A stretch of 64,000 nt of DNA. Origin: Verrucomicrobiota bacterium. Lineage in GTDB: Bacteria; Verrucomicrobiota; Verrucomicrobiia; Opitutales; Opitutaceae. The notes beneath the pieces are model-generated. The model ran no database searches, was not told the origin of the DNA, and saw nothing but the letters and a program-made list of their open reading frames with translations. The translations under genes were made by a program, and so were the position numbers. The stretch lies in the NCBI GenBank assembly GCA_023399155.1, contig JAEWQP010000034.1, positions 1-64,000 of the forward strand, written 5' to 3'. Below are positions 34,859 to 43,309 of the stretch, one piece after another; within the stretch, counting starts at the first letter, position 1; each line of letters starts with the position of its first letter.

Positions 34859-36514
34859 ATGAATCTCCTGCTCGTCGGAGAAATCATCGGTGGCGTGGTG
34901 CTCTTCCTGGTGGGCATGCAGTGGATGAGCGCGGCGCTGCGCGCGGCGGCGGGCGATCGCATGCGCGGCTGGCTCAACGCAGCCACCCGCTCCCGCTGGC
35001 GCGGCGTGGTGCTCGGCACGACGGCAGGGTTTCTCGCGCACAGCACGGCCGCGACGGTGATGACCGTCGGGTTCGTGCATGCCGGCCTGCTTTCCCTCGG
35101 TGCGGCATTGCCCGTCGTGTTCGGCGCGAACATCGGGACGACGCTCTCGATGCAGCTGGTGTCGCTGCGTCTCACGGATTACGCGCTGGTTGCCGTGGCA
35201 CTGGGCGGGATCGTCCAGTTGGCGGCCAACGAGGGCACATTCCGGCAGGTCGGCCGCGCGGTCCTTGGCTTCGGGCTCCTGTTCCTCGGCATGAAGATCA
35301 CGGGCAACGCGATCGAGCCCCACCGCGAGATGCTCGCGGGCTGGCTGTCGCGCTTTTCCGCCGAGACGTGGTCGGGTCTCGCGCTGGGTGTGCTCGTCGG
35401 CGCGGTGGTGACGGTGGTCGTGCAGAGCAGCGGGGCGGTGATCGGGATGAGCTTCGTGCTGGCGGCAAGCGGCGTCGTCACCTCCCTGGCGCAGACGTAT
35501 CCGATCGTGCTGGGGGCCCACATCGGCACGAGTTCGACGTCGTTGATCGCGTCGATCGGCACGAGTTCGGCCGCGAGACGCGTCGCGGTGGGCAACCTCG
35601 TTTTCAACGTTGTGAACGTGGCGATCGGGATGGCCGGGGCACGGCTTTTCATACCCTTGCTGGAGCGCAGCGCGTCCGACCTCGTGCACCAGACGGCAAA
35701 TTCCCACACGGCGATCATGCTCGTGGGCGTGCTCGTGGTGATGCCGGCGACCGGATGGTTTGTCCGGCTGCTGGAGCGGCTGGTACGCGAGAAGGGACCG
35801 GAGCGGCCGGGCAGCCACCTCGACGTGCGCAAGCTCGACGAGCCGGCCGCGGCGCTCGACCTCACCATGCGCGAACTGGGGCGCTGTGCGAAGATCTGCG
35901 AGGATTGCTTCCACGTGATCAACGGCGCCTTCCATGTCGTGGATCGGCGCGCGCTGCGCCGCGCCACGCTCGATGAGGCGAGCGTGGACGAGATCCGCAC
36001 GAGCGTGCGCGCCTATCTCCAGGCGCTGGCACGGCGCGACCTCGGCAGCCGCGAGGTGTTGATGGCGCAGGCGCTCAACCGCTGCGCCATCGAGCTGGAG
36101 CGGATCAGCGACCACATCGAGAAGCTCTCCAAGATCGTGCGGCGCGGCGATGGCAGGCAACTTGCGCAGTTCGATGAAAGGATCCGGGTCGACGTCCTGC
36201 GCCTCGCCAGGGTCGCCGAAGCCGTCGTCAGCAGCGTCGCCGGCTCATTCGACACGATGCCTCGCGACCGCGACGCGGCCACCTGGCCCGTCCTGGAGGC
36301 GCGCAACCGCTACAACCGCGAGGCCGTGCCGGTGAAGCAGGAGGTGCGCGACCGCCTCACTCGGGGTGAGATTCCGTCGGAGCTGGCGTTGTTGTTCAGT
36401 GAATACGCCGCAGTACTCGACCGCATCGTGCGGCACTGTGTCGTGATCGCCCAGGAGCAGCGTCAGCCGTCCTTTGCGGGCGACGGGTCCACGGGCGCCG
36501 CGGCCGGCCGCTGA
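34859..36514 (+). CDS. Na/Pi cotransporter family protein with PhoU-like tail
   Basis: The 551-residue protein has two inverted membrane repeats, each with a QSS/NIGT-type signature: VFGANIGTTLSMQ in the first half and VVQSSGAVIGM with LGAHIGTSSTSL in the second. From about residue 325 the C-terminal part is all-helical and PhoU-like (MRELGRCAKICEDCFHVING, RISDHIEKLSKIV). Such proteins move phosphate with sodium; the PhoU-like part may report phosphate state. The 3' end overlaps the minus-strand small membrane gene by 52 bp. Confidence 0.92.
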   Translation: MNLLLVGEIIGGVVLFLVGMQWMSAALRAAAGDRMRGWLNAATRSRWRGVVLGTTAGFLAHSTAATVMTVGFVHAGLLSLGAALPVVFGANIGTTLSMQLVSLRLTDYALVAVALGGIVQLAANEGTFRQVGRAVLGFGLLFLGMKITGNAIEPHREMLAGWLSRFSAETWSGLALGVLVGAVVTVVVQSSGAVIGMSFVLAASGVVTSLAQTYPIVLGAHIGTSSTSLIASIGTSSAARRVAVGNLVFNVVNVAIGMAGARLFIPLLERSASDLVHQTANSHTAIMLVGVLVVMPATGWFVRLLERLVREKGPERPGSHLDVRKLDEPAAALDLTMRELGRCAKICEDCFHVINGAFHVVDRRALRRATLDEASVDEIRTSVRAYLQALARRDLGSREVLMAQALNRCAIELERISDHIEKLSKIVRRGDGRQLAQFDERIRVDVLRLARVAEAVVSSVAGSFDTMPRDRDAATWPVLEARNRYNREAVPVKQEVRDRLTRGEIPSELALLFSEYAAVLDRIVRHCVVIAQEQRQPSFAGDGSTGAAAGR

Positions 36515-36762
36515 GCCTGCCGTCGGCGGTGGGCGTGCTGGAAGGCCATCACGATGGCGATGCCCACCGCCCAGATGAAGGCGAGGAAACCCAGCTGCCG
36601 GGCGCCGCTCAGCGCCATGTCGCGCGCGCTCATCGCGACGTCGGCGAGCGTGCCGACCAACGGGAAGATGATCGCACCGACGACGGCACCGCCGAGCGTG
36701 ATCAACGCCGACCAGAGCGCGACGTAGCTGCAGTAGAAGAAGCCGGTGCGAAGCCGCGACAT
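36463..36762 (-). CDS. Small membrane protein of unknown function
   Basis: The 99-residue protein has two hydrophobic segments (YVALWSALITLGGAVVGAII and LGFLAFIWAVGIAIVMAF) and a basic, proline-rich tail. It starts 3 bp downstream of the stop of the RibD-like gene on the same strand, so the two likely form one transcript. It overlaps the end of the Na/Pi gene on the other strand. I do not recognise a family. Confidence 0.65.
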   Translation of the reverse strand: MSRLRTGFFYCSYVALWSALITLGGAVVGAIIFPLVGTLADVAMSARDMALSGARQLGFLAFIWAVGIAIVMAFQHAHRRRQAQRPAAAPVDPSPAKDG

Positions 36763-36765
36763 GGT

Positions 36766-37326
36766 TCAGGCGGGGGGAAGCGGGATCCTGGAGCGTCCCG
36801 GCCGGTGATAATTGAGCAGCAGTGTATCCGGACCGAGGAGACGCATCTCACCGAGGCGATAGCGTCCATCGCGCACGGTGCCGCCGTCGGCCAGCGGCGT
36901 GCCGCCGCCCAGGATCACCGGCTCGACCGTGAGCCAGAGGGCGTCGACAAGATCGGCATCGAGAAAGTCGCGGTAGACGTGGCCGCCGCCGAGCAGCGCG
37001 CAACGCGTGCAGCCGCGGGAGGCGAGCGTGTCGAGCAGCGTGCGCGGCGTGCCGCTCGCGAACTCCAGCGCGCCGGGCCGGCGATCGCCCGCGAAACGTT
37101 CGGGTGCGTGGGTGGCGACGAGCCGGAAGAAGCGCGACCGATTGCTGGCCAGGATGTCGTCGCGCGCGGTCTCGAACGTCGTCCGCCCCATGATCGCGCC
37201 GTCGAAGTCCTGCAACACCTGTCGATACCACGCCTGATCTTCGTCGGAGGCGAAACCGGGGCCCTCCTGCCCGGGCGGGGTGAGCCGGCCATCGAGGGAG
37301 ATCACGGCGATGAGAATCACGTGCAT
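36766..37326 (-). CDS. RibD C-terminal / dihydrofolate-reductase-fold protein
   Basis: The 186-residue protein opens MHVILIAVISLDGRLTPPG, and has IMGRTTFETA, LLGGGHVYRDFLDADLVDALW and PVILGGGTPL. These are the blocks of the RibD C-terminal (RibD_C) reductase domain that binds NADPH and a pyrimidine or pterin-like substrate. Stand-alone members often have unknown reactions. The frame runs on upstream but the ATG at 37324-37326 starts directly with the first beta strand. It is divergent from ftsY (about 200 bp). Confidence 0.88.
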   Translation of the reverse strand: MHVILIAVISLDGRLTPPGQEGPGFASDEDQAWYRQVLQDFDGAIMGRTTFETARDDILASNRSRFFRLVATHAPERFAGDRRPGALEFASGTPRTLLDTLASRGCTRCALLGGGHVYRDFLDADLVDALWLTVEPVILGGGTPLADGGTVRDGRYRLGEMRLLGPDTLLLNYHRPGRSRIPLPPA

Positions 37327-37528
37327 AGCGAGACTGCTGAAAAGATGCCGACGGCCCCTGTTGTCAAAAAATCTGAATCGCTGCGCATGCGGTGCGCCGT
37401 CCGCGACGTGCGGCGGATTCGCCGCTGTGGCGCCGCCGGCACGCCATGCACCGCGCCGGGCGGACACCCCGGTGCGCGATCGTCTTCCGGCGTTGCGCCG
37501 GACGCGAAAATCCCCACGCAGGAGGCGG

Positions 37529-38452
37529 ATGTTTTCACTCTTCAAGAAATTCAAGGACGGGCTCACCAAGACCGCGCAGACCATCGTCGCGTCCGTCGGC
37601 GGCATGTTCGGCATCAAGCCGATCGACACGTCCACGCTGGAGAAGCTCGAGGAATCGCTCTACACGGCCGATTTCGGCGTCGAGACCACCGACGAGATTC
37701 TCGGGGAGATCCGCCGCGCCATGAAGAAGGAGAAGGAACTGCGCGGGCAGGAGGCGGGGCGCATCGGTGCGACCGTGTTGCGGCGCGCGCTCGAAGGCTC
37801 CGAGGGTCGGCTGGAGTTCGTGCCGGGTGCACCGACGGTCATCGCGCTCATCGGCGTGAATGGTTCGGGCAAGACCACGACGGCGGCCAAGCTCGGATAC
37901 GACCTGCAGCAGGACGGCCGCAAGGTACTGCTGGCGGCCTGCGATACCTTCCGCGCGGCGGCCATCGACCAGCTCAAGACGTGGGCGGACCGGCTCAAGC
38001 TCGACATCATCGCCGGGCAGCATGGGGCGGATGCGGCGGCCGTGGCGTTTGACGCGTGGCAGGCGGCCCAGGCGCGCGGCTTTGACACGCTGCTGATCGA
38101 CACCGCGGGCCGTCTGCACACGAAGAGCAATCTCATGCAGGAGCTGGCGAAAATCCGCCGCGTGTTGCAGAAGCACGATCCGGCCGCGCCGCACTACAGC
38201 CTGCTCGTGGTGGACGGCAGCCTGGGCAGCAACTCGATCGAGCAGGCCCGCGTGTTCCACAAGGAATTCGGCCTGGACGGGCTCGTCGTCACCAAGCTCG
38301 ACGGCACGAGCAAGGGTGGTGCGCTGGTCGCGATCTACCGCGAGCTGAAGCTACCCATCTTCTTCCTTGGACTTGGCGAGCAGCCCGAGGACCTGCAGCC
38401 GTTTTCCGTGGACAACTACGTCAACGCCGTCTTCGGGCTCGAGACGGCCTGA
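37529..38452 (+). CDS. ftsY: Signal recognition particle receptor FtsY
   Basis: The 307-residue protein starts at ATG 37529 after GGAGG. The N domain (ESLYTADFGVETTDEIL) and G domain are complete. G1 is GVNGSGKTTTAAKL, the DTFRAAA block follows, then DTAGRLHTKSNLM and TKLDGTSKGG, and the C-terminal GLGEQPEDLQPF. It binds SRP at the membrane for cotranslational targeting. The acidic A domain is nearly absent, which is usual outside the Proteobacteria. The G4-area block reads VVDGSLGSNSIEQA, a variant of the common D-A-x-x-G-Q-N. Confidence 0.96.
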   Translation: MFSLFKKFKDGLTKTAQTIVASVGGMFGIKPIDTSTLEKLEESLYTADFGVETTDEILGEIRRAMKKEKELRGQEAGRIGATVLRRALEGSEGRLEFVPGAPTVIALIGVNGSGKTTTAAKLGYDLQQDGRKVLLAACDTFRAAAIDQLKTWADRLKLDIIAGQHGADAAAVAFDAWQAAQARGFDTLLIDTAGRLHTKSNLMQELAKIRRVLQKHDPAAPHYSLLVVDGSLGSNSIEQARVFHKEFGLDGLVVTKLDGTSKGGALVAIYRELKLPIFFLGLGEQPEDLQPFSVDNYVNAVFGLETA

Positions 38453-38976
38453 GCGGCGTGGCGTCGGTGGAGTGAACCACTGAGGGCGCAGAAGACACGG
38501 GGGATACAGAGAATACGGAGGGCGGATGGAGGGGAAGAGGCCCTGGGGGTGGAGCCGGCGAGGGCCAGGCTGGGCAACTTCGGCGACACGCGGCTGTGAG
38601 GCCCCGGTGACCTTCGGGAGATCGGACAACATGTAGCGGGTAATCAACTACGGCGATCGTCTGAACCCGATCACGTGCTTGAAAACACGACCTGATCGAT
38701 AAGGAGAAAGAGAACGAGAAAGAGAAAGAGAACGAGAAAGAGAAAGAGAAAGAGAACGAGAACGAGAACGAGTCAGGCCGGCCGCGGCATTCACCATTCT
38801 CCATTCTGCCTTCTCCATTCGCTGCCTGGCGCGGCGGCGCCCTCTTCGGCAACGGCTCGGGGTCTGGTCTTCGCTCTGTGCCCTCTGTGTCCTCTGTGGT
38901 TCAATTCAGATCCACGAGCGGCTCGGCCGGAGGCCTCGCCCGACCTCCGATCCTTGAGCCGTTCAGTCCTTACCGC
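38453..38976. repeat. Intergenic composite repeat (copy 1) with flanking inverted arms
   Basis: No gene is seen in these 524 bases. Outer arms related to GAACCACAGAGGACACAG lie inverted at 38474-38513 and 38873-38908. Between them is a composite repeat at 38661-38843: a block containing GCTTGAAAACACG, a purine run of AGAGAAAGAGAACGAG units (38703-38773), and a block with CCATTCTGCCTTCTCCATT. The same modules recur in reverse order at 53558-53764. Confidence 0.75.
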
Positions 38977-39945
38977 TCACTCGCGCCGCGACCAGGCGCG
39001 GAGGGTGGTGAGGAGGAAGACCTCGAGCGCGGTGCCGACGTTGAGGTTGGCGCGCAGGAGGCCGGTGACGCGTTCGAGCGCCTGCACGGTCGAGACCGCG
39101 GCGGCCGAGGCGAGGGTGCCCGCGCGCTCGCGCGCAACGGCACAGGTGATCTTCTCGATCTCCGCGAGGAAGCGCTGGCGCACGCCGATGGCGGCGATGC
39201 TTTTCACCGCGTTGGCTTCATCCTTGTCCAGGTTCTCGAGCGCGCCGGCCGCCTTCAGGTCGTCGAGGGCCTTGGCACCGGCTGCCTCGAGCCAGGCATT
39301 GAAGCGGGCGGTGAGGGCGTAGACGCTGATGACCTGGCGCGCGGCTGCATCGCGGTCCGAGGCCGCGCTGCCGGAGGCGAGGTGGCGCAGCCACTCGGCG
39401 TAGTCCTGCAGCCATGACGCCGCCTCGGGATCGGATGCGAGGATGGCGGGAGCCGGGATCTTGAAGCTCTGGCAGCGGCTGCGGATCGTCGTCAGCAGCG
39501 AATAGGGGCGCGTCGTGAGCAGGAGGATCGTCGTGTCCAGCGGCGGTTCCTCCAGCGTCTTGAGAAACGCGTTGGACGAACTGGCGTTGAGGCACTCGGC
39601 GTCGAAGACGATGCCGACCTTGCGGTCGCCGGAGAGCGGCGACTGGGCCAGCTGCCGCGTGAAGTGGCGCATCGTGTTCGCCTCCTCCGCGTCCTCGCCG
39701 ATGCGGATCTGGCGCGATTTGCCGGAGGGGCGGAGCGTCACGAGGTCGGCGTGGTCGGCCCCGGACGAGGCCCACGCCGCGGGCAGCTGCAGCAGCCGTG
39801 CGGCGAGTTGACGGGCAAAGGCCTCGAGCGATTCGGCGTCGCCGCCGTGGAGCAGGATCGCATGGGCGAGCCGCCCCCGGTCGATGGCGCGGTCGAGGAC
39901 CTGCCCGGCGACGGACTCGGCGTAAATGCTGTCGCTTCCGGGCAT
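38977..39945 (-). CDS. holB: DNA polymerase III delta' subunit (HolB)
   Basis: The 322-residue protein starts at ATG 39943-39945. It reads as a clamp-loader ATPase-fold subunit: LAHAILLHGGDAESLEAFAR, then GIVFDAECLNASSSNAFLKTLEEPP (the typical LN-x-x-A-x-N-A-L-L-K-x-L-E-E-P block) and TTIRSRCQSFKIP (the SRC motif). The zinc-binding cysteines of DnaX/HolB are not seen and the P-loop is degenerate, as is common for delta'. It follows tmk by 41 bp, the classic tmk-holB order. Confidence 0.92.
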   Translation of the reverse strand: MPGSDSIYAESVAGQVLDRAIDRGRLAHAILLHGGDAESLEAFARQLAARLLQLPAAWASSGADHADLVTLRPSGKSRQIRIGEDAEEANTMRHFTRQLAQSPLSGDRKVGIVFDAECLNASSSNAFLKTLEEPPLDTTILLLTTRPYSLLTTIRSRCQSFKIPAPAILASDPEAASWLQDYAEWLRHLASGSAASDRDAAARQVISVYALTARFNAWLEAAGAKALDDLKAAGALENLDKDEANAVKSIAAIGVRQRFLAEIEKITCAVARERAGTLASAAAVSTVQALERVTGLLRANLNVGTALEVFLLTTLRAWSRRE

Positions 39946-39986
39946 CGCGTGCCGGTCGTGCGGCTCAGGGAGCGCGGGTGGGCCGC

Positions 39987-40688
39987 TCAGGCTTCGCCCG
40001 CGGCCTTGATCAGCTGCGTGACGACCTTGAGCACTTCCTTGGCGATCGCGGTGGTGGGCCGGGTGCCGTCGATCACGTGGAAGCGTCCCGGCATTTCCTT
40101 GGCCAGAAGCAGATAACCTTCGCGCACGATCCGGTAGAAATCGATCGTCTCGCGCTCGATCCGGTCGGGCAGGTCGCTGGCGCGGTGTCGCACGCGCTGG
40201 ATGCTCACCTCGGCGGGCACGTCCAGGACGATGGTAAGATTGGGCAGGACATTGCCCACGGCGAACTGGTTGATCTGGTTGACCGGGCCGGGAGAAATGC
40301 TGCGGGCGGCGCCTTGGTAGACCGTGGTGGAATCGAGGAAGCGGTCGCACAGCACGATCTTGCCGGCCTGCAGCGAGGGGAGCAGTACCTCACGTACGAG
40401 CTGGGCGCGGCTGGCGGCGAAAAGAAGCAGCTCCGTCTCGGGATGCATGGCTTCGCTCCCGTTGCCTCGGATGAGGATGTCGCGAATGTCCTCGCCGATC
40501 GCGGTGCCACCCGGCTCGCGGGTGACGACGAACTCGCGTCCGAGCTTTTCGAGGTGGGGGACGAGCATCTCGATCTGCGTCGTCTTCCCGCTGCCTTCGG
40601 AGCCTTCAAAGGAAATGAGCAGGCCCGGCTTTATCGCCGCTTTCTTCTTGGCGGCTTTGGTCGGTTTGGGGGATGTGGTGGCACCCAT
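39987..40688 (-). CDS. tmk: Thymidylate kinase
   Basis: The 233-residue protein has a Lys/Ala-rich N-terminal extension and then LLISFEGSEGSGKTTQIEML (P-loop). The DR motif lies in LCDRFLDSTTVYQGAAR and the LID-like arginine region in RHRASDLPDRIE. It converts dTMP to dTDP in DNA precursor synthesis. It lies between the PfkB-family kinase gene (16 bp) and holB, so the three form an operon. The 20-residue extension AAKKKAAIKP before the core is longer than usual. Confidence 0.96.
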   Translation of the reverse strand: MGATTSPKPTKAAKKKAAIKPGLLISFEGSEGSGKTTQIEMLVPHLEKLGREFVVTREPGGTAIGEDIRDILIRGNGSEAMHPETELLLFAASRAQLVREVLLPSLQAGKIVLCDRFLDSTTVYQGAARSISPGPVNQINQFAVGNVLPNLTIVLDVPAEVSIQRVRHRASDLPDRIERETIDFYRIVREGYLLLAKEMPGRFHVIDGTRPTTAIAKEVLKVVTQLIKAAGEA

Positions 40689-40704
40689 GGCGGAAGGGGG
40701 AGTA

Positions 40705-41811
40705 TCAGTCGCGCAGGAACGCTTCAATCTCATTGAGTGTCGGGCTCTGGCCCGTGCGCACATAAAAACCGGAGTAGCTCGCGCCCAGTGTCAGGCAGGC
40801 CTCGCGGGAGAGGCCGATCAGCTGGCCGAGGACGAAACCGGCGTTGAAATGGTCTCCGGCGCCCGTCGTGATCTTTGGTTTGGCGGTGTAGGGGCCGGGT
40901 ATCCAGGCATCGCCATCGGCGCTCGCACAGGCGGCCGATTCCTTCGGGTGCACCACGACGGTCGAGAAACCGAGGGCTTCGCGAATCTCCCGTGCGATGG
41001 CGCGCAGTCCGGCGGGACCGGGCTCGTGCGATGGGAGGCCGAGCGCGGCGGCGACCTGCTGGGACTCCTTGAGATTGAGGCCGAGCGTCACGCGGCCGTG
41101 CCCCTCGAAGCGCGCGATCACGCGCAGCGCCTCCACGAGGTTTTCCCGTGAGCGTTTCTCAGGGTCGGCGAGATCGAAGAACCAGATGCGGTCCGGTCGC
41201 GGCGGCAGGGTCGGCAGGAGTCGTTCGAGCAGCGCGCGAAAGAGCGCGGTCATGTTCGGAATCATCGTCCAGTTGACCAGGGCGACCAGCGCCGCGCCCT
41301 CGATTTCGCGGCGCAGGGCGTCCTCGCCCATGGCGGCCACGATCGCATCCCACGTGATCCCGTCCAGGCTCACCGTCGAGCCGAGCATGATCTTCCCGTC
41401 GGAAAACTCCGCGGCGATCGTCTCGCTCGGCTCTGCGATCGAGATCGCCTGCGAACGCGCGGCAAACGCCTGCAGGATCGGGTGGATCGCGGGCGTGCCG
41501 AGCGCGCCGATATAGCGGAGCGCGAGCCCGCCGGCCAGCAGTCCGTTGGCCATGAGGGGCCCGTTGCCGCCGAGTTTCTCCATCACCGGGTAGAGCTCGA
41601 TGTTCGTGCTCTTCCCCGCCGCGCCCAGGATGCGTTGGCCGAATTCCGTGATCGTGGTCATCGGCGTGAAATCCGCGCCCTGCCCGTGGCGGCGCGAGAC
41701 GGGGTGCACGATGCGATCGACGAAACCGTCCAGCCCGACCACGCCGCGCAGCGCCGCGAGCTGAGGCGCGCGGGCTTTCAGTTCCTGGAGCGTGCGTGAT
41801 CGATGCGGCAT
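40705..41811 (-). CDS. PfkB-family carbohydrate kinase
   Basis: The 368-residue protein has the ribokinase/PfkB layout: VVGLDGFVDRIV near the start, KLGGNGPLMANGLLAGG (the first substrate loop) and TTGAGDHFNAGFVLG (the anion hole with the catalytic Asp). The substrate is a sugar or nucleoside-like compound but cannot be named. The ATG at 41809-41811 is followed directly by the family start; the frame extends upstream by 14 codons. It heads an operon with tmk and holB. Confidence 0.9.
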   Translation of the reverse strand: MPHRSRTLQELKARAPQLAALRGVVGLDGFVDRIVHPVSRRHGQGADFTPMTTITEFGQRILGAAGKSTNIELYPVMEKLGGNGPLMANGLLAGGLALRYIGALGTPAIHPILQAFAARSQAISIAEPSETIAAEFSDGKIMLGSTVSLDGITWDAIVAAMGEDALRREIEGAALVALVNWTMIPNMTALFRALLERLLPTLPPRPDRIWFFDLADPEKRSRENLVEALRVIARFEGHGRVTLGLNLKESQQVAAALGLPSHEPGPAGLRAIAREIREALGFSTVVVHPKESAACASADGDAWIPGPYTAKPKITTGAGDHFNAGFVLGQLIGLSREACLTLGASYSGFYVRTGQSPTLNEIEAFLRD

Positions 41812-41953
41812 GGGGGCGCCTTCGGCGGCACGGAGACAATCCGGCGGACACACCGAGCGGCAACCCCATTCGCGAATTCCTCACGCCACTCGCACCATGC
41901 CGCGCGGCCTTTTCCTTTGCGCCGTCCTCGTGTGCGAACCAACATCGGCGGCC

Positions 41954-42667
41954 ATGTCCTTCGTGTCGATCCTCGCGCAAGGGGCCGCACCCGCCCCCGA
42001 GCCCGGCCTGGTCCAGTATTTTCTCCAGTCCAACGGCGCGGGCCAGGCCATCATCTTCGCGCTCGCGGTGTTCAGTCTCGTCGCGTGGACGATCATGCTC
42101 GGCAAGTACTTCGAGTTGCGACGGACCCAGCTCTACAACCTGGGCTTCCAGCAGAAGCTGCGCGAGCAGCGCTCGATCCTCGACCTGCCGGAGGGTTTCA
42201 GGGTGCCGATCGAGGTGCCGTACGGCGCGCTCTTTCGCGAGGCGGTCGACGCCTTCTGGCGCGTCGAGGCGCGGCGCGGCGAAACGGACGAAAGTCTTTC
42301 GGCGGCGCGGCTCGAGCATGCGGAAAACGCGTTGCAGCGCGCCGTGGCCGCCCAGTCCCTCGGGTACGAATCCAACATGATCTTCCTCGCCACGATCGTC
42401 TCCGGCGCGCCGTTCTTCGGCCTGCTCGGCACGGTCTGGGGCGTGATGGATTCCTTCGGTGCCGTCGCGCTCCAGCCGGTCGCGACCCTGCAAACCCTCG
42501 CCCCGGGCGTCTCCGGCGCGCTCCTCACCACTGTGGCCGGTCTGCTCGTGGCCATCCCATCGGTGTTCGGCTACAATTATCTGCTTTCCCGCACCAAGCT
42601 CATGATCACCGACCTCGAGAACTTCGCCAGCTCCCTGGCCGACCGCATCGAACTCGAGAGCCGGTGA
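41954..42667 (+). CDS. TolQ/ExbB/MotA-family proton channel subunit
   Basis: The 237-residue protein has the family layout with three membrane helices: IIFALAVFSLVAWTIML near the start, then IVSGAPFFGLLGTVWGVMDSF and LLTTVAGLLVAIPSVFGYNYL. The last two form the channel helix pair with the conserved Thr and Pro. It powers TolA/TonB with the TolR/ExbD protein encoded 195 bp downstream. An upstream ATG (41897) would add 19 residues and is less likely. Confidence 0.93.
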   Translation: MSFVSILAQGAAPAPEPGLVQYFLQSNGAGQAIIFALAVFSLVAWTIMLGKYFELRRTQLYNLGFQQKLREQRSILDLPEGFRVPIEVPYGALFREAVDAFWRVEARRGETDESLSAARLEHAENALQRAVAAQSLGYESNMIFLATIVSGAPFFGLLGTVWGVMDSFGAVALQPVATLQTLAPGVSGALLTTVAGLLVAIPSVFGYNYLLSRTKLMITDLENFASSLADRIELESR

Positions 42668-42673
42668 GAGAAG

Positions 42674-42856
42674 AAAGGCTGAAAGGCTGAAGGGCTGAAG
42701 GGCTGAATACGCGATCGGAAAGGGCCCCCGGCTCCCGCTTCCTCAATCGTGCACCGAAAATCCTGATACACCCGATCGCTCGATCTGCGTTCCGCTCCGG
42801 AATCGTTCACGCCACTTCCTCCTTCAGCCTTTCAGCCCTTCAGTCCTTCAGCCTTT
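42674..42856. repeat. Inverted tandem repeats (GGCTGAAAG/GGCTGAAGG units) between exbB- and exbD-type genes
   Basis: Four 9-bp units run at 42674-42707 and their reverse complement lies at 42823-42856, with about 115 bp between. The arms can pair into a long stem within the mRNA. It lies inside what should be one operon. Confidence 0.75.
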
Positions 42857-42862
42857 CCCTCC

Positions 42863-43282
42863 ATGGCCCGCTCCTTCCACCGCCGCCGCAGCATGACGCC
42901 AGTCTCCGAACTGAACGTCACCTCGCTGATCGATCTCGGCTTCTCGTTGTTGATCATCTTCATGATCAGCACGCCGCTGATCGAGAACGAGCGCGCGATC
43001 CCGGTGGACCTGCCCGACTCGTCGGAATCAGTCAGTCGCAACACCGACCTGCGCTTCGTCGACATCACCATCATCCCGGGCGGCTACAATGTGGACGGCG
43101 CGACGTTCTCGCGCGACCAGCTTGAAGTGCAGCTGCGGGGCTATACGCTTTCGGGCAACCCGCCGGTGATCAGCGTTCGCGCCGATCGCAACGTCGCGTA
43201 TCAAGAAGTCGTCACGCTGCTCGATATGTTGAAGCAGAACAACCTCACCAAGATCAACCTCGACACCCAATCGCGCCGCTGA
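42863..43282 (+). CDS. TolR/ExbD-family biopolymer transport protein
   Basis: The 139-residue protein has the single N-terminal membrane helix LIDLGFSLLIIFMISTPLI, with the conserved Asp that takes part in proton flow, then a periplasmic domain ending in NLTKINLDT. It pairs with the TolQ/ExbB-type protein. It starts at ATG 42863 directly after the inverted repeats, and a TonB/TolA-type gene follows 27 bp later. Confidence 0.93.
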   Translation: MARSFHRRRSMTPVSELNVTSLIDLGFSLLIIFMISTPLIENERAIPVDLPDSSESVSRNTDLRFVDITIIPGGYNVDGATFSRDQLEVQLRGYTLSGNPPVISVRADRNVAYQEVVTLLDMLKQNNLTKINLDTQSRR

Positions 43283-43309
43283 GCACCTGCGCGCGGCCGC
43301 GGTTTCTCC

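Noticed and set aside
34589..36160. 523-codon open frame on the minus strand
   Set aside because: It is opposite the Na/Pi cotransporter and shows only His/Arg/Asp-rich low-complexity sequence.
38703..38773. Possible CRISPR array in the purine-rich run
   Set aside because: Units of 6-15 bp run without spacers, so it is simple-sequence DNA. No cas gene is in the window.
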